Below, piece after piece: positions 42,523 through 52,071 of a DNA stretch of 64,000 bases. The position numbers were made by a program, and so were the translations under genes. The stretch's first letter is position 1, and the number at the start of each line of letters is the position of its first letter. Under the pieces are notes generated by a model. That model saw nothing but the letters and a program-made list of their open reading frames with translations. It did no database searches and was not told the DNA's origin. The DNA lies in the NCBI GenBank assembly GCA_030831315.1, contig JAURLI010000065.1:42298-106297 (forward strand), written 5' to 3'. The stretch comes from Alphaproteobacteria bacterium (GTDB lineage: Bacteria; Pseudomonadota; Alphaproteobacteria; SMXQ01).

Positions 42523-44400
42523 ATGAGTTTCGGAATGGGTGGCCTCGGCGGCCACGGCTACGGCGGCGGTTCGACCCGCACCAAGACCATGCATCGCGAA
42601 GGCAAGCGCAACCTCAGGGTCCTGCGCGGGCTGATGCCCTATCTCCGTCCCTATCGCTTCCAGATCGTCTGGTTCCTGATATCGCTCGGCGTCGGCGCCG
42701 CGGCGGTGCTGGCGATGGGCTGGGGCCTCAAGTACCTGGTCGATGAAGGGTTTGACCGCACCAACCCGCACCTGCTCGACCAGGCGCTCGCGGTGCTGTT
42801 CGTCATCGTGCTGGTGATGGCGGCCGCCACCTATACGCGCTTCTACCTGATTTCATGGATCGGCGAGCGCATCGCCACGGACCTCAGGCGCGTCGTCTTC
42901 GATCATGTCGTCGGCCTGTCGGTGTCGTTCTTCGAGACCACCAAGATCGGCGAGATCCTGTCCCGCCTCACCACCGACACCACCGTGCTGCAAAGCATGG
43001 TGGGTTCGTCCATTTCGCTGGCGCTTCGCCATTTCTTCATGCTGTCGGGCGGCGTGGTGATGATGATGTGGACCAGCCTCGCGCTGACCGGGCCGGTCTT
43101 CGTCGTCGTGCCGATGATCGTCGTGCCCATCGTCGTGCTCGGCAAGCGGGTGCGCAGGCTCTCGCGCCTGGCGCAGGACCGCATCGCCGAAACCGGCGCC
43201 TTTGCCGAGGAATCCCTCAACAACGTGCGCACGGTGCAGGCCTTCAGCCACGAAACCCTCGACCGCAAGGGCTACGCGCACCACGCGGAAAACGCCTTCA
43301 CCACCTCGATGGAGCGGGTGCGGGCGCGCGCACAGCTCAATTTCTGGGTGATCGTGCTGATGTTCGGCGCCGTCGGCGTGATGATCTGGATCGGCGGCCA
43401 CAAGGTGCTGGCGTCACAGGTGACGGCGGGCGAGATGTCGGCCTTCATCTTCTACGCCCTCGTCATGGCGCGCTCGGCCCGCGGGTTGTCGGAGGTCTAC
43501 GGCGACGTCCAGCGCGCGGCGGGTGCCACCGAACGCCTGCTCGAAATCATGGCGATGACGCCGGAAATCACCGTGCCCGCCAACCCGGTGGCGCTGCCGG
43601 TGCCGCCCGTGGGCACGCTCGCGTTCGAGGATGTCACCTTCCACTATCCCTCGCGCCCGGACCGCTCGGCGCTCGAAGGCTTCACCCTCGACGTCAAGCC
43701 GGGCGAGACGGTCGCCCTCGTCGGGCCGTCGGGGGCGGGCAAGACCACGGTGTTCCAGCTGGCGCTTCGTTTCTACGATCCGCAGACGGGCACCGTGCGC
43801 ATGGACGGCGTCGATCTCGCCTCCGCCGATCCGGTCGCCTTGCGCGGGCGCATCGGCATCGTGCCGCAGGAGCCGGTCATCTTCGCGGCCAATGCCTGGG
43901 ACAACATCCGCTACGGCCGCCCCGACGCCTCCGACGACGACGTGCGCGCCGCCGCCGATGCGGCAGCGGCGAGCGAATTCCTCGACCGCCTGCCCGAAGG
44001 GTTTGGAAGCTTCATGGGCGAGCGCGGCGTGCGCCTTTCGGGCGGCCAGCGCCAGCGCATCGCCATCGCGCGCGCCATCCTGCGCAACCCGTCCATCCTT
44101 TTGCTGGACGAAGCCACCAGTGCGCTCGATGCCGAGAACGAACGCCTCGTGCAGACGGCGCTTGAGCGCCTGATGGCCGGGCGCACGACACTGGTGATCG
44201 CGCACCGGCTCGCCACCGTGGTCAATGCCGACCGCATCGTGGTGATGGAGCATGGCCGCATCATCGCCCAAGGCAAGCATGCCGAGCTGATGGATCGCTG
44301 CGAGCTTTACGCCCGCCTTGCCGCCATGCAGTTCGACCCGGACCTGAGCCTCGAAAAGCTGCAGGCCGCCCGCGGCTTCGCCGCCAGCCCGGCTTCCTGA
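42523..44400 (+). CDS. ABC exporter, fused permease/ATPase (MsbA/BmrA-like)
   Basis: TM domain plus [40 protein letters not shown]. Confidence 0.94.
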   Translation: MSFGMGGLGGHGYGGGSTRTKTMHREGKRNLRVLRGLMPYLRPYRFQIVWFLISLGVGAAAVLAMGWGLKYLVDEGFDRTNPHLLDQALAVLFVIVLVMAAATYTRFYLISWIGERIATDLRRVVFDHVVGLSVSFFETTKIGEILSRLTTDTTVLQSMVGSSISLALRHFFMLSGGVVMMMWTSLALTGPVFVVVPMIVVPIVVLGKRVRRLSRLAQDRIAETGAFAEESLNNVRTVQAFSHETLDRKGYAHHAENAFTTSMERVRARAQLNFWVIVLMFGAVGVMIWIGGHKVLASQVTAGEMSAFIFYALVMARSARGLSEVYGDVQRAAGATERLLEIMAMTPEITVPANPVALPVPPVGTLAFEDVTFHYPSRPDRSALEGFTLDVKPGETVALVGPSGAGKTTVFQLALRFYDPQTGTVRMDGVDLASADPVALRGRIGIVPQEPVIFAANAWDNIRYGRPDASDDDVRAAADAAAASEFLDRLPEGFGSFMGERGVRLSGGQRQRIAIARAILRNPSILLLDEATSALDAENERLVQTALERLMAGRTTLVIAHRLATVVNADRIVVMEHGRIIAQGKHAELMDRCELYARLAAMQFDPDLSLEKLQAARGFAASPAS

Positions 44401-44483
44401 GGCCCTTTCGCAGGCCCGCCCGCCGGGTCTAGAATTGCCCAAAGCCGGAGGCGGGGCCACCCGCCCCATATCGGGAGGATCGC

Positions 44484-45353
44484 ATGCGCAATACCGTTCT
44501 CAAGCTGACGCCGCTTTCGGCCAATACCGGGGTCGAAATCGCGGGCGTCGATCTGGCAAACCCCCTTTCGCCCGAGGCCGCGCAGGAAATCCGCGACGCG
44601 CTCAACACATGGGGCGCGGTGTTCTTCCGCGACCAGGACATCACGCCGGACCAGCAGGTCGCCTTCGCGCGCCACTTCGGCACCGTCGAAAAGCGCACCC
44701 ATCCGTCCAGCATGTCGCCGGTCGAAGGCACGCCCGAGGTTTCCATCATCCATCGCGAGCCGACCGACGGGCGCAACACCGGCGGCTTCTGGCACACCGA
44801 CCAGTGCTTCCTGCCCGACCCGCCCTTGGGTTCCGTCCTTTACGCGAAGTCTCTGCCCACGCGCGGCGGCGACACCATGTTCTGCCACATGGGGGCGGCC
44901 TGCGCCGAACTGTCGGAAGGGATGCGCGCCATGCTGCGCGGCCTCAAGGCGGTGCACGTGCGGCTCAACTACCACGGCATCGGCGGCAAGCCGCAATGGG
45001 GCGTGACGCCGGACGAGCTCGAATTCTTCACGATGAAATACGCGGGCCAGGTGGCGACCCACCCGGTCATCGGCCGCCATCCGGAATCGGGCCAGGAAAT
45101 CCTCTACGTCAATCCGATCTACACCGACCGCTTCGAAGGCTGGACGCGCGAAGAAAGCCAGCCCCTGATCCAGTACCTGTGCGAGCGCGCAACCCGGCCC
45201 GAGAACTACTGCCGCTTCGACTGGAAGCCGGGTTCGCTGGCCATGTGGGACAACCGCGCGGTGCTGCATTACGCGCTCGACGATTACGCGGGGGAATCCC
45301 GCACCATGCACCGCTGCGTCGTGCTGGGGCCGTGGCTCCAGCCCGCGGCGTGA
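44484..45353 (+). CDS. TauD/TfdA family Fe(II)/2-oxoglutarate dioxygenase
   Basis: WHTDQCF HxD motif; MWDNRAVLHYALDDY distal His region. Confidence 0.93.
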   Translation: MRNTVLKLTPLSANTGVEIAGVDLANPLSPEAAQEIRDALNTWGAVFFRDQDITPDQQVAFARHFGTVEKRTHPSSMSPVEGTPEVSIIHREPTDGRNTGGFWHTDQCFLPDPPLGSVLYAKSLPTRGGDTMFCHMGAACAELSEGMRAMLRGLKAVHVRLNYHGIGGKPQWGVTPDELEFFTMKYAGQVATHPVIGRHPESGQEILYVNPIYTDRFEGWTREESQPLIQYLCERATRPENYCRFDWKPGSLAMWDNRAVLHYALDDYAGESRTMHRCVVLGPWLQPAA

Positions 45354-45366
45354 GGGAGGCAAACCG

Positions 45367-46230
45367 ATGGCCACCGCGACCCTGACCAATGCAGCCGTGA
45401 AGATGCGCCCGATGTCGGCCAGCACCGGCATGGAAATCCTCGACGTTGATTTGCGCGAGCCGCTGTCCGACGCCGCCTACCGCGAGATTCGCCTGGCGCT
45501 GAACGAGACGGGCGTCATCTTCTTCCGCAACCAGAAGATCGGGCCGGAGCACCAGCTCGCCTTTGCGCGCCGCTTCGGCACGGTGCAGCCGGTCGAATTC
45601 CTCGAAACCGTTTCGGGCTTTCCCGAGGTCGGCATCATCCGCAAGGACCCCGAGCAGACCCGCAACGTCGGCGGCCAGTGGCACTCGGACCACAGCTTCG
45701 ATCCGGTCCCGCCCCTGGGGTCCGTCCTCTATGCCCATGAGCTTCCCGAAAAGGGCGGCGATACCATGTTCGCCAACATGGCCGCCGTCTATGACCAGCT
45801 GTCCGACGGCCTCAAGAAGACGGTGGAGGGTTTGCGCGTCGTTCATTCGAAGAAGAACGCGGCCTATTCCGACAAGCGCGCCGAACGCCAGGCCGATGCC
45901 GAGCTGATGAAGCGCTTCAACGAATTGGCGCACCGCGAACATTCGCACCCGATGGTCGCCCACCACCCCGACACCGGGCGCAAGGTGCTGTTCATCAACG
46001 CCAACTACACCGCGCGCATCGACGGCTGGAGCGAGGAAGAATCCCGCCCGCTGCTCGATTACCTGTTTCGCCTCGCCTACCGGCCGGAAAACACCTGCCG
46101 CTTCCGGTGGGAGCCGGGCGCGCTCGCCATGTGGGACAACCGCACGGCCAACCATTACGCGCTCAACGATTATCACGGCGCCCGCCGCCTCATGCACCGC
46201 TGCATGGTGCTGGGCAGTCCCTGGAAATAG
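45367..46230 (+). CDS. TauD/TfdA family Fe(II)/2-oxoglutarate dioxygenase (tandem paralog)
   Basis: WHSDHSF HxD motif; MWDNRTANHYALNDYHGARRLMHR. Confidence 0.93.
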   Translation: MATATLTNAAVKMRPMSASTGMEILDVDLREPLSDAAYREIRLALNETGVIFFRNQKIGPEHQLAFARRFGTVQPVEFLETVSGFPEVGIIRKDPEQTRNVGGQWHSDHSFDPVPPLGSVLYAHELPEKGGDTMFANMAAVYDQLSDGLKKTVEGLRVVHSKKNAAYSDKRAERQADAELMKRFNELAHREHSHPMVAHHPDTGRKVLFINANYTARIDGWSEEESRPLLDYLFRLAYRPENTCRFRWEPGALAMWDNRTANHYALNDYHGARRLMHRCMVLGSPWK

Positions 46231-46239
46231 GGGCGGGCG

Positions 46240-47088
46240 ATGGCGGCGCGGATCTTCTCCCTGCTGCCGGCGCTCCTTGTCGCGCTTGTCCTGAACGCGG
46301 CCCCCGCCGTTGCGGCCAACTGCTTCCCCGTCGTCCGCGCGCCGTCGCCCAATGCCCTGGCGCTGCACCGCGCCAGCCTGCAGACCGCGCAGGCGCCGCA
46401 ATCCCCGATGCCCGACCTGCTGGCGCCCGGCTCGGCGGAGATCACCTACCTCGGCCATTCGTCCTTCCTGATCCGCTCGCCCCAGAACGTCACCGCGATC
46501 ACCGACTACAACGGCATCAACCGCGCCATGGTGGTGCCGGAAATCGTCACCATGAACCACGCGCACTCGAGCCACTACACCGACTTCGTCGAACCCGGTG
46601 TGAAGCACATCCTGCGCGGCTGGGCGACGCCGCCCGACGGCTACCCGCGCCACGATTTGCGCCTGCGCGATCTGCGCGTGCGCAACGTCGCCACCAACAT
46701 TCGCGGCTTCGGGGGTGGCGATGAATTCGCGGGCAATTCCATCTTCATTTTCGAAACCCCCGATCTCTGCATCGCCCATTTCGGCCACCTGCACCATGAC
46801 CTCGACGCCGGGCGCCTCGGGCGCATGGGCCAGATCGACATCGCCATGGTGCCCGTGGACGGCGGCATGACCCTGCCCCACGAGGACATGGCGAAGGCGG
46901 TGCTCGCCCTGGGGCCGAAGATGGTGGTGCCGATGCATGCCTTCGGCCCGTGGTCGCTGGAGCGCTTCGCTACCCTCATGCGCGATCGCGGCTATGCCAT
47001 CCGGCGGGCGACCGGTGCCCGCGTCATGGTGACGCGCGCCGATCTCAAGACCCGCAGCGTGCTGATCTTCCCCGAACATCTTTACTGA
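46240..47088 (+). CDS. Exported MBL-fold (UlaG-like) metallo-hydrolase
   Basis: Signal peptide; ITYLGHSSFLIRSP; NHAHSSHYTD motif. Confidence 0.82.
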   Translation: MAARIFSLLPALLVALVLNAAPAVAANCFPVVRAPSPNALALHRASLQTAQAPQSPMPDLLAPGSAEITYLGHSSFLIRSPQNVTAITDYNGINRAMVVPEIVTMNHAHSSHYTDFVEPGVKHILRGWATPPDGYPRHDLRLRDLRVRNVATNIRGFGGGDEFAGNSIFIFETPDLCIAHFGHLHHDLDAGRLGRMGQIDIAMVPVDGGMTLPHEDMAKAVLALGPKMVVPMHAFGPWSLERFATLMRDRGYAIRRATGARVMVTRADLKTRSVLIFPEHLY

Positions 47089-47093
47089 AGGAC

Positions 47094-47588
47094 ATGACCG
47101 TGACCGATGCTATTCGTGACACCCGGCCGAAACAGCCGAAAGGCCCCGCCCGGGCGCTGCGCCCGGTGCGCCCGAAAGACAACGGCGCGGGCGGCAAGGT
47201 GGTGACGCGCCTCGCGCAGACCGACATCCTCTTCGCCAATATCCAGATGATCACCGACGGCGGGGACAACAACCTGCACGCCCACGCGGGCATGGACGGG
47301 CTGTGGTTCGTGCTCGCGGGCTGCGCGCGGTTCTACGGGCCGGGGCAGGATGACGTGATCGGCGAGGTCGGCCCCCGCCAGGCGGTCCTCATCCCGCGCA
47401 ACTTTCCCTACTGGTTCGAAAAGGTGGGGGAGGAGGAGCTCGAAATCCTCCAGGTCGAGGCCATCGACAAATCCGTGCGCAACACCCGCACCGATTTTGG
47501 TGCGATCACGCAGGCCTCATCGGAAGCGCGCATCTATTCGCTCGACGGGGAGCTGCTCAGGAAGGGCTACGAGAAGGAGCCGGGGTAG
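47094..47588 (+). CDS. Cupin-domain protein
   Basis: NNLHAHAGMDGLWFVLAGCARFYGPG ... QAVLIPRNFPYWFEKVGEEELEILQVEA. Confidence 0.8.
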   Translation: MTVTDAIRDTRPKQPKGPARALRPVRPKDNGAGGKVVTRLAQTDILFANIQMITDGGDNNLHAHAGMDGLWFVLAGCARFYGPGQDDVIGEVGPRQAVLIPRNFPYWFEKVGEEELEILQVEAIDKSVRNTRTDFGAITQASSEARIYSLDGELLRKGYEKEPG

Positions 47589-47599
47589 CCATGAAGTTA

Positions 47600-50285
47600 C
47601 CGTTTTGATTGTAGACCGCATTGAAGGCAAGTCGAACTATCCTTATTGAAACATTTGTGGATTTTATTACTTGCAGTAATTTACATAGTCTAAATCCCTA
47701 AATTGGCCGCAATCGAGATTTTATCTATGGTTGATTTTAGTAAATTATCAAAAAAGAACACCGCCGCCGGTTCATTCGATCCGAGGGAAATTTTTAGATC
47801 CCTGCCACACCCAGCCGGCGTAAACGACCTTTATGACTCCCAAGGCGAGGTACTAAGACTGTAGGGAGGCAAAAAAAATGAGAAGGATATTGTAATTAAG
47901 CTTCCTACAGGAGGAGGAAAAACTCTCGTTGCCCTTCTAATTGCAAGATCAACGATCAATGAGTTACATCGTCCAGCTTTAATATTGGCACCTACTAGAC
48001 AGTTAGTAGAACAGATCTTAGCCGAGGGTAAAAAGCATGGCCTTGCTGCTGTGGGATATTTTGGCGGGACAGGGGCAGATCTGCCGAAAAAATTCTTGTC
48101 GGGCGAAGCTGTTGGTGTGGCGACATATCAAGCATTGTTCAATGGAAGGAGCAAATTTGGAACGCTGACATCCACTACGCCGGTGCGGCTCGGGTGTCTC
48201 ATTTTAGACGATGCACATTCATCTTTTGATATCGTAAGAAATGCATTTTCACTGCGAATTGCTGCCGACAAAGATACGGAATTGTATCAGGCGCTATGCG
48301 TGATGTTTCGTGGCGCATTTGAGGCGATCGATCGTGTTGGCACGTTTGATGACATCGTAAATGGAAATGATAATGGAATTATTGAAGTTCCATATTGGGA
48401 CTGGTCTGACAGGTTGGGTGAAGTCAGCCAACTTTTGTCCAAGACAGAAACGGTCGTCCGAGGGATTGTTTGGCCTATCCTAAGAGACGAACTGAAGGTT
48501 TCGCATGCGTTGATTTCCAGAGACGCTTTCACAATTTCCCCCCTCTCTCCCCCCGTTCATGCAATCCCTTCTTTTGCCGATTGTCCGCGTCGAATATTCA
48601 TGTCTGCGACAATCTCGGATGATAGCGAGATAGTAAGAACCTTCGGCGCCAACGCAGAAAACGTCAAAGATCCAATCGCACCTTCATCAATTGCTGGTGT
48701 TGCGGAGCGCATGATTCTTGTCCCAGATTGGATGAATTCGAAGGGGCAAGACACGCCTGACGATTTGGTGCGTGCTGTAATTCGGTATGCATGCGCGAAA
48801 GATATTAACAGCCTGATTCTGACGCCATCTTTTGCAGCGGCTGAAAAATGGAATGGCCTTGCCGAAATCGTGGCACCAAAAGATGTGGAAACTATCATAG
48901 GTCGAATGCAAAAAGGCGATAGCGTCGGCGCTATCATTTTAGCCAATCGTTATGACGGTATCGATTTGCCGGGGGAGTCCTGCAGAATATTGGTATTAGA
49001 TGGTCTTCCAAGGGGTATGTCCGAATACGATGCGTTCCGCGGGACAATTCTTTTGGGATCAAAAATCAATTCAACTTTAGCCCAGAGGATTGAACAAGGG
49101 ATTGGACGAGCGGCGTGGGGTGCGAGTGACTATTGCGTTGTTATTTTAAGCGGTTCCAATTTGACATCTTGGATAGGTCAAATTGGTTCAATGGAATTTT
49201 TGACGGCTTCAACAAGAAAGCAAATTGAAATTGGCCGCACTGTTACAGAGAATATTTCATCCAAAAAATCATTAATCGAAGTCGTTAGCCAGTGTCTGGA
49301 ACGGGATGAGGATTGGAAACGATATCACGCTGAAGAGCTCTCGGTTGCCGCTCAGCCTGTCGCTCCAAATGCATTGGGCATCGAAATCGCTGACCTGGAA
49401 TTTAAGGCCATTGAAGAGATTAGAAATGGTGGGTACAGCAGGGCTGAAGCTACCCTCCAGCGCGCAGCAGACATGGCGCCAGATGATTTAATAGAAGGAT
49501 GGCTCCTACAGTTGCGCTCTCGCGCATTGGATTTGGACGGGCAGCGCGCTGAAGCGCAAAAAGTTCAAGCAGCCGCTTTTTCGCGGAATCGGAGGCTCAC
49601 TCGCCCGACTAATAAAATACCTTATCAAGCAAAACCCTTGCCCTCTAAACAGGCAAAAGGCGTTGCGCAAAAATTGATGACTTTTATATCCGGTAATGCG
49701 TGTTTAATTGATTTCAGCGATAGGGTATCGACGCTAACTCCTAGGGCGTCATCGAATCAGTTTGAGGAGGGAATTAGGGCTCTGGGAGAATATTTAGGGT
49801 TTGTCAGTGAACGACCGGAGAATGATTACGGTGACGGCCCGGACAATCTGTGGAGGACAGCTGAAGATTTTGATTTCGTAATTGAGTCTAAAAGCAGAAA
49901 GGTTGACAGCAGTAAACCTCTGACAAAGGGAGAACATGGGCAGCTGTTAGTTTCTTCCCAGTGGTTTCAAAAAAATTATCCGGAACGAGAGCATTTGAGA
50001 GTATCAATTCATCCAAACTCATTTGCGACTAATAACGCAAATGCTGGCGAGTCTAAGGCGCTCACGTTCACAATTTTGAACGCAATTGTTTCGGACATAA
50101 GGTCCATAATTCGGGGCGCAGAAGAAGTAATAGCTAACGCCTCCCGAGGCGGAGGGCTCCAAAAAGAGTTAGAAGCTTATTGTGGTTTGGAATTAGAGAA
50201 AAAGGGCCTGACCCCGCAGGGGATTAGTAAGAGGCTCAAAAATTTCTCGCTATCTAGCTAACCGAATAGGCTCGATTCAAGAAAG
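47600..50285. other. AT-rich accessory island containing one large gene
   Basis: Abrupt change from GC-rich sequence to AT-rich sequence and codon usage between the cupin gene and rmuC; no integrase, tRNA or obvious flanking repeats seen. Confidence 0.8.
47727..50261 (+). pseudogene. SF2 (DinG/XPD-like) helicase with C-terminal PD-(D/E)XK-like nuclease domain; interrupted by in-frame TAG at 47862-47864
   Basis: ATG 47727 MVDFSKLSKKNTAAGSFDPREIFRSLPHPAGVNDLYDSQGEVLRL-TAG-GGKKNEKDIVIKLPTGGGKTLVALL in one frame with supplied ORF 47985..50261; motifs LPTGGGKT, LILDDAH, MSATIS, NRYDGIDLPG, GPDNLW...FVIESKS. Confidence 0.8.
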
Positions 50286-50288
50286 AGA

Positions 50289-51380
50289 TCACTCCCCACC
50301 GCCTACCAGCCGCGGCTTGTCGCCGGGCTTGGGTGAGGGCAGCGCCGCTGCCGGGTCTTCCATCTCGATTTCGCTGATGCGTTCGGCGCGGCCGGTGATC
50401 TTGCCGGCCGAGGTGTCGATCAGGCGGATGTCATTCTCCGCCTGGCCGAAGTGGCGCTTGAGGCTTTCGACGCGCTCGGCCAGCCGCTTCACGTCCTCGG
50501 CCAGCGTCCCCACTTCCTTCTGGATCACGTGCGCCTGTTCGCGCATGCGCACGTCCTTGAGGACCGCGCGCACGGTATTGAGCGTCGCCCAGAGCGTGGT
50601 CGGCGAAACGATCCACACGCGCGCCTTGTAGCTGCGCTCGACGGCGTCGCGAAAATTGGCGTGCAGTTCCGCATAGACCGCTTCCGAGGGCAGGAACATC
50701 AGCGCCGATTCCGCCGTTTCGCCGGGGATGATGTATTTTTCCGAAATGTCGGTGACGTGCTTCGCCACATCGGCGGCAAAGGCGCGGCCCGCCGTGCGCT
50801 TTTCGGCATCATCCTTGGCGTTCGCCAGCGCCTGGTAGGATTCGAGCGGGAATTTCGAATCGATAATGATGCTGCCCGGCGGGTTCGGCAGCTTGAGCAT
50901 GCAATCGGCGCGCTTGCCGTTGGCCAGCACCGCCTGGAATTCGTAGGCCGACGGCGGCAGCACCGCCTGCACGATGGCTTCGAGCTGCACTTCGCCAAAC
51001 GCCCCGCGCGCCTGCTTGTTCGAAAGAATATCCTGCAGGCCCACCATCTGGGTCGACAGCTGGCTGATGTTCTTCTGCGCCTCATCAATGACGGCGAGGC
51101 GCTTCTGGATGTCGGTCATCGTCGCCACCGTGCGGTCGGTGGATTTGACGATGCCTTCGGACATCTGTTTCTGCATTTCCGCAAGGCGGCCTTCGAGCAG
51201 CTCGCGCAGCGTGCGTTCCTGGGCGGCGATGCGCTCGGCGGTCTGCTCCTGGGCGGCGCGGCTCTCGCTCGCGATGGCATCGAGGCGGCCCGACGCCCGT
51301 TCGCCCCTGAGCACGAGGACGAGCACGCCCGCCGCCGCCACGGCGGCGAGGATGATGACGATAAGGGTGCTGGTATCCAT
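50289..51380 (-). CDS. rmuC: DNA recombination protein RmuC
   Basis: N-terminal TM, coiled coil, LEAIVQAVLPPSAYEFQAVLANGKRADCMLKLPNPPGSIIIDSKFPLE. Confidence 0.94.
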   Translation of the reverse strand: MDTSTLIVIILAAVAAAGVLVLVLRGERASGRLDAIASESRAAQEQTAERIAAQERTLRELLEGRLAEMQKQMSEGIVKSTDRTVATMTDIQKRLAVIDEAQKNISQLSTQMVGLQDILSNKQARGAFGEVQLEAIVQAVLPPSAYEFQAVLANGKRADCMLKLPNPPGSIIIDSKFPLESYQALANAKDDAEKRTAGRAFAADVAKHVTDISEKYIIPGETAESALMFLPSEAVYAELHANFRDAVERSYKARVWIVSPTTLWATLNTVRAVLKDVRMREQAHVIQKEVGTLAEDVKRLAERVESLKRHFGQAENDIRLIDTSAGKITGRAERISEIEMEDPAAALPSPKPGDKPRLVGGGE

Positions 51381-51509
51381 GACCGGACTTTAGCACCTGA
51401 CGCGGCCGTCCGCATGGCTCCAGAAAGGTATAAGGGCCGATATGTCCATATGCGGGCACGGCTTGACGGGCTCGCCCGCCCGGCCTACCTAGGGGGCACA
51501 GGAGACCCC

Positions 51510-52040
51510 ATGCCCGTCCGTCCCATCATCACCGCCCCCGATCCCCGCCTGAAGGCGCGCGCCAGGCCCGTCGCCAAGGTGGACGACGCCGTGCGCCGGC
51601 TGATGGACGACATGCTGGAAACCATGTACGCGGCACCCGGCATCGGCCTCGCCGCGCCGCAGGTGGGGGAATCCTTGCGCGTCATCGTGCTCGATGTCGC
51701 GGGCAAGGACGAAAAGCCCCAGCCGATGAAGCTCGCCAACCCGGAAATCGTCTGGGCGTCCGACGAGCGGGTGCGCTGCGAGGAGGGCTGCCTGTCGGTG
51801 CCCGAGCATTACGCCGAGGTCGACCGCCCCGCCGCCGTGCGCGTGCGCTACCTCGATTACCAGAACGAGATCCGCGAGGTGGAGGCCGACGGCACGCTGG
51901 CCACCTGTCTCCAGCACGAGATCGACCACCTTGAAGGCACGCTTTTCGTCGATCACATCAGCGCGCTCAAGCGCAACATCATCCTGCGCAAGCTGAAGAA
52001 GCAGAAACGCGCCGAGGCGGAAGAGCCGGCGCGCTCCTGA
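51510..52040 (+). CDS. def: Peptide deformylase
   Basis: GIGLAAPQVG; EEGCLSVPEHYAEV; LQHEIDHLEGTLFVDHIS. Confidence 0.96.
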   Translation: MPVRPIITAPDPRLKARARPVAKVDDAVRRLMDDMLETMYAAPGIGLAAPQVGESLRVIVLDVAGKDEKPQPMKLANPEIVWASDERVRCEEGCLSVPEHYAEVDRPAAVRVRYLDYQNEIREVEADGTLATCLQHEIDHLEGTLFVDHISALKRNIILRKLKKQKRAEAEEPARS

Positions 52041-52071
52041 ATTTTCGGGCAGAGGAACAGGGAACAGGCAT

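Noticed and set aside
45109-47079. 656-aa minus-strand ORF
   Set aside because: Shadow of the TauD paralogs and MBL gene.
47589-50288. Integrase, tRNA or att-like direct repeats bordering the AT-rich island
   Set aside because: Looked for at both edges and not seen; mobilisation mechanism left open.
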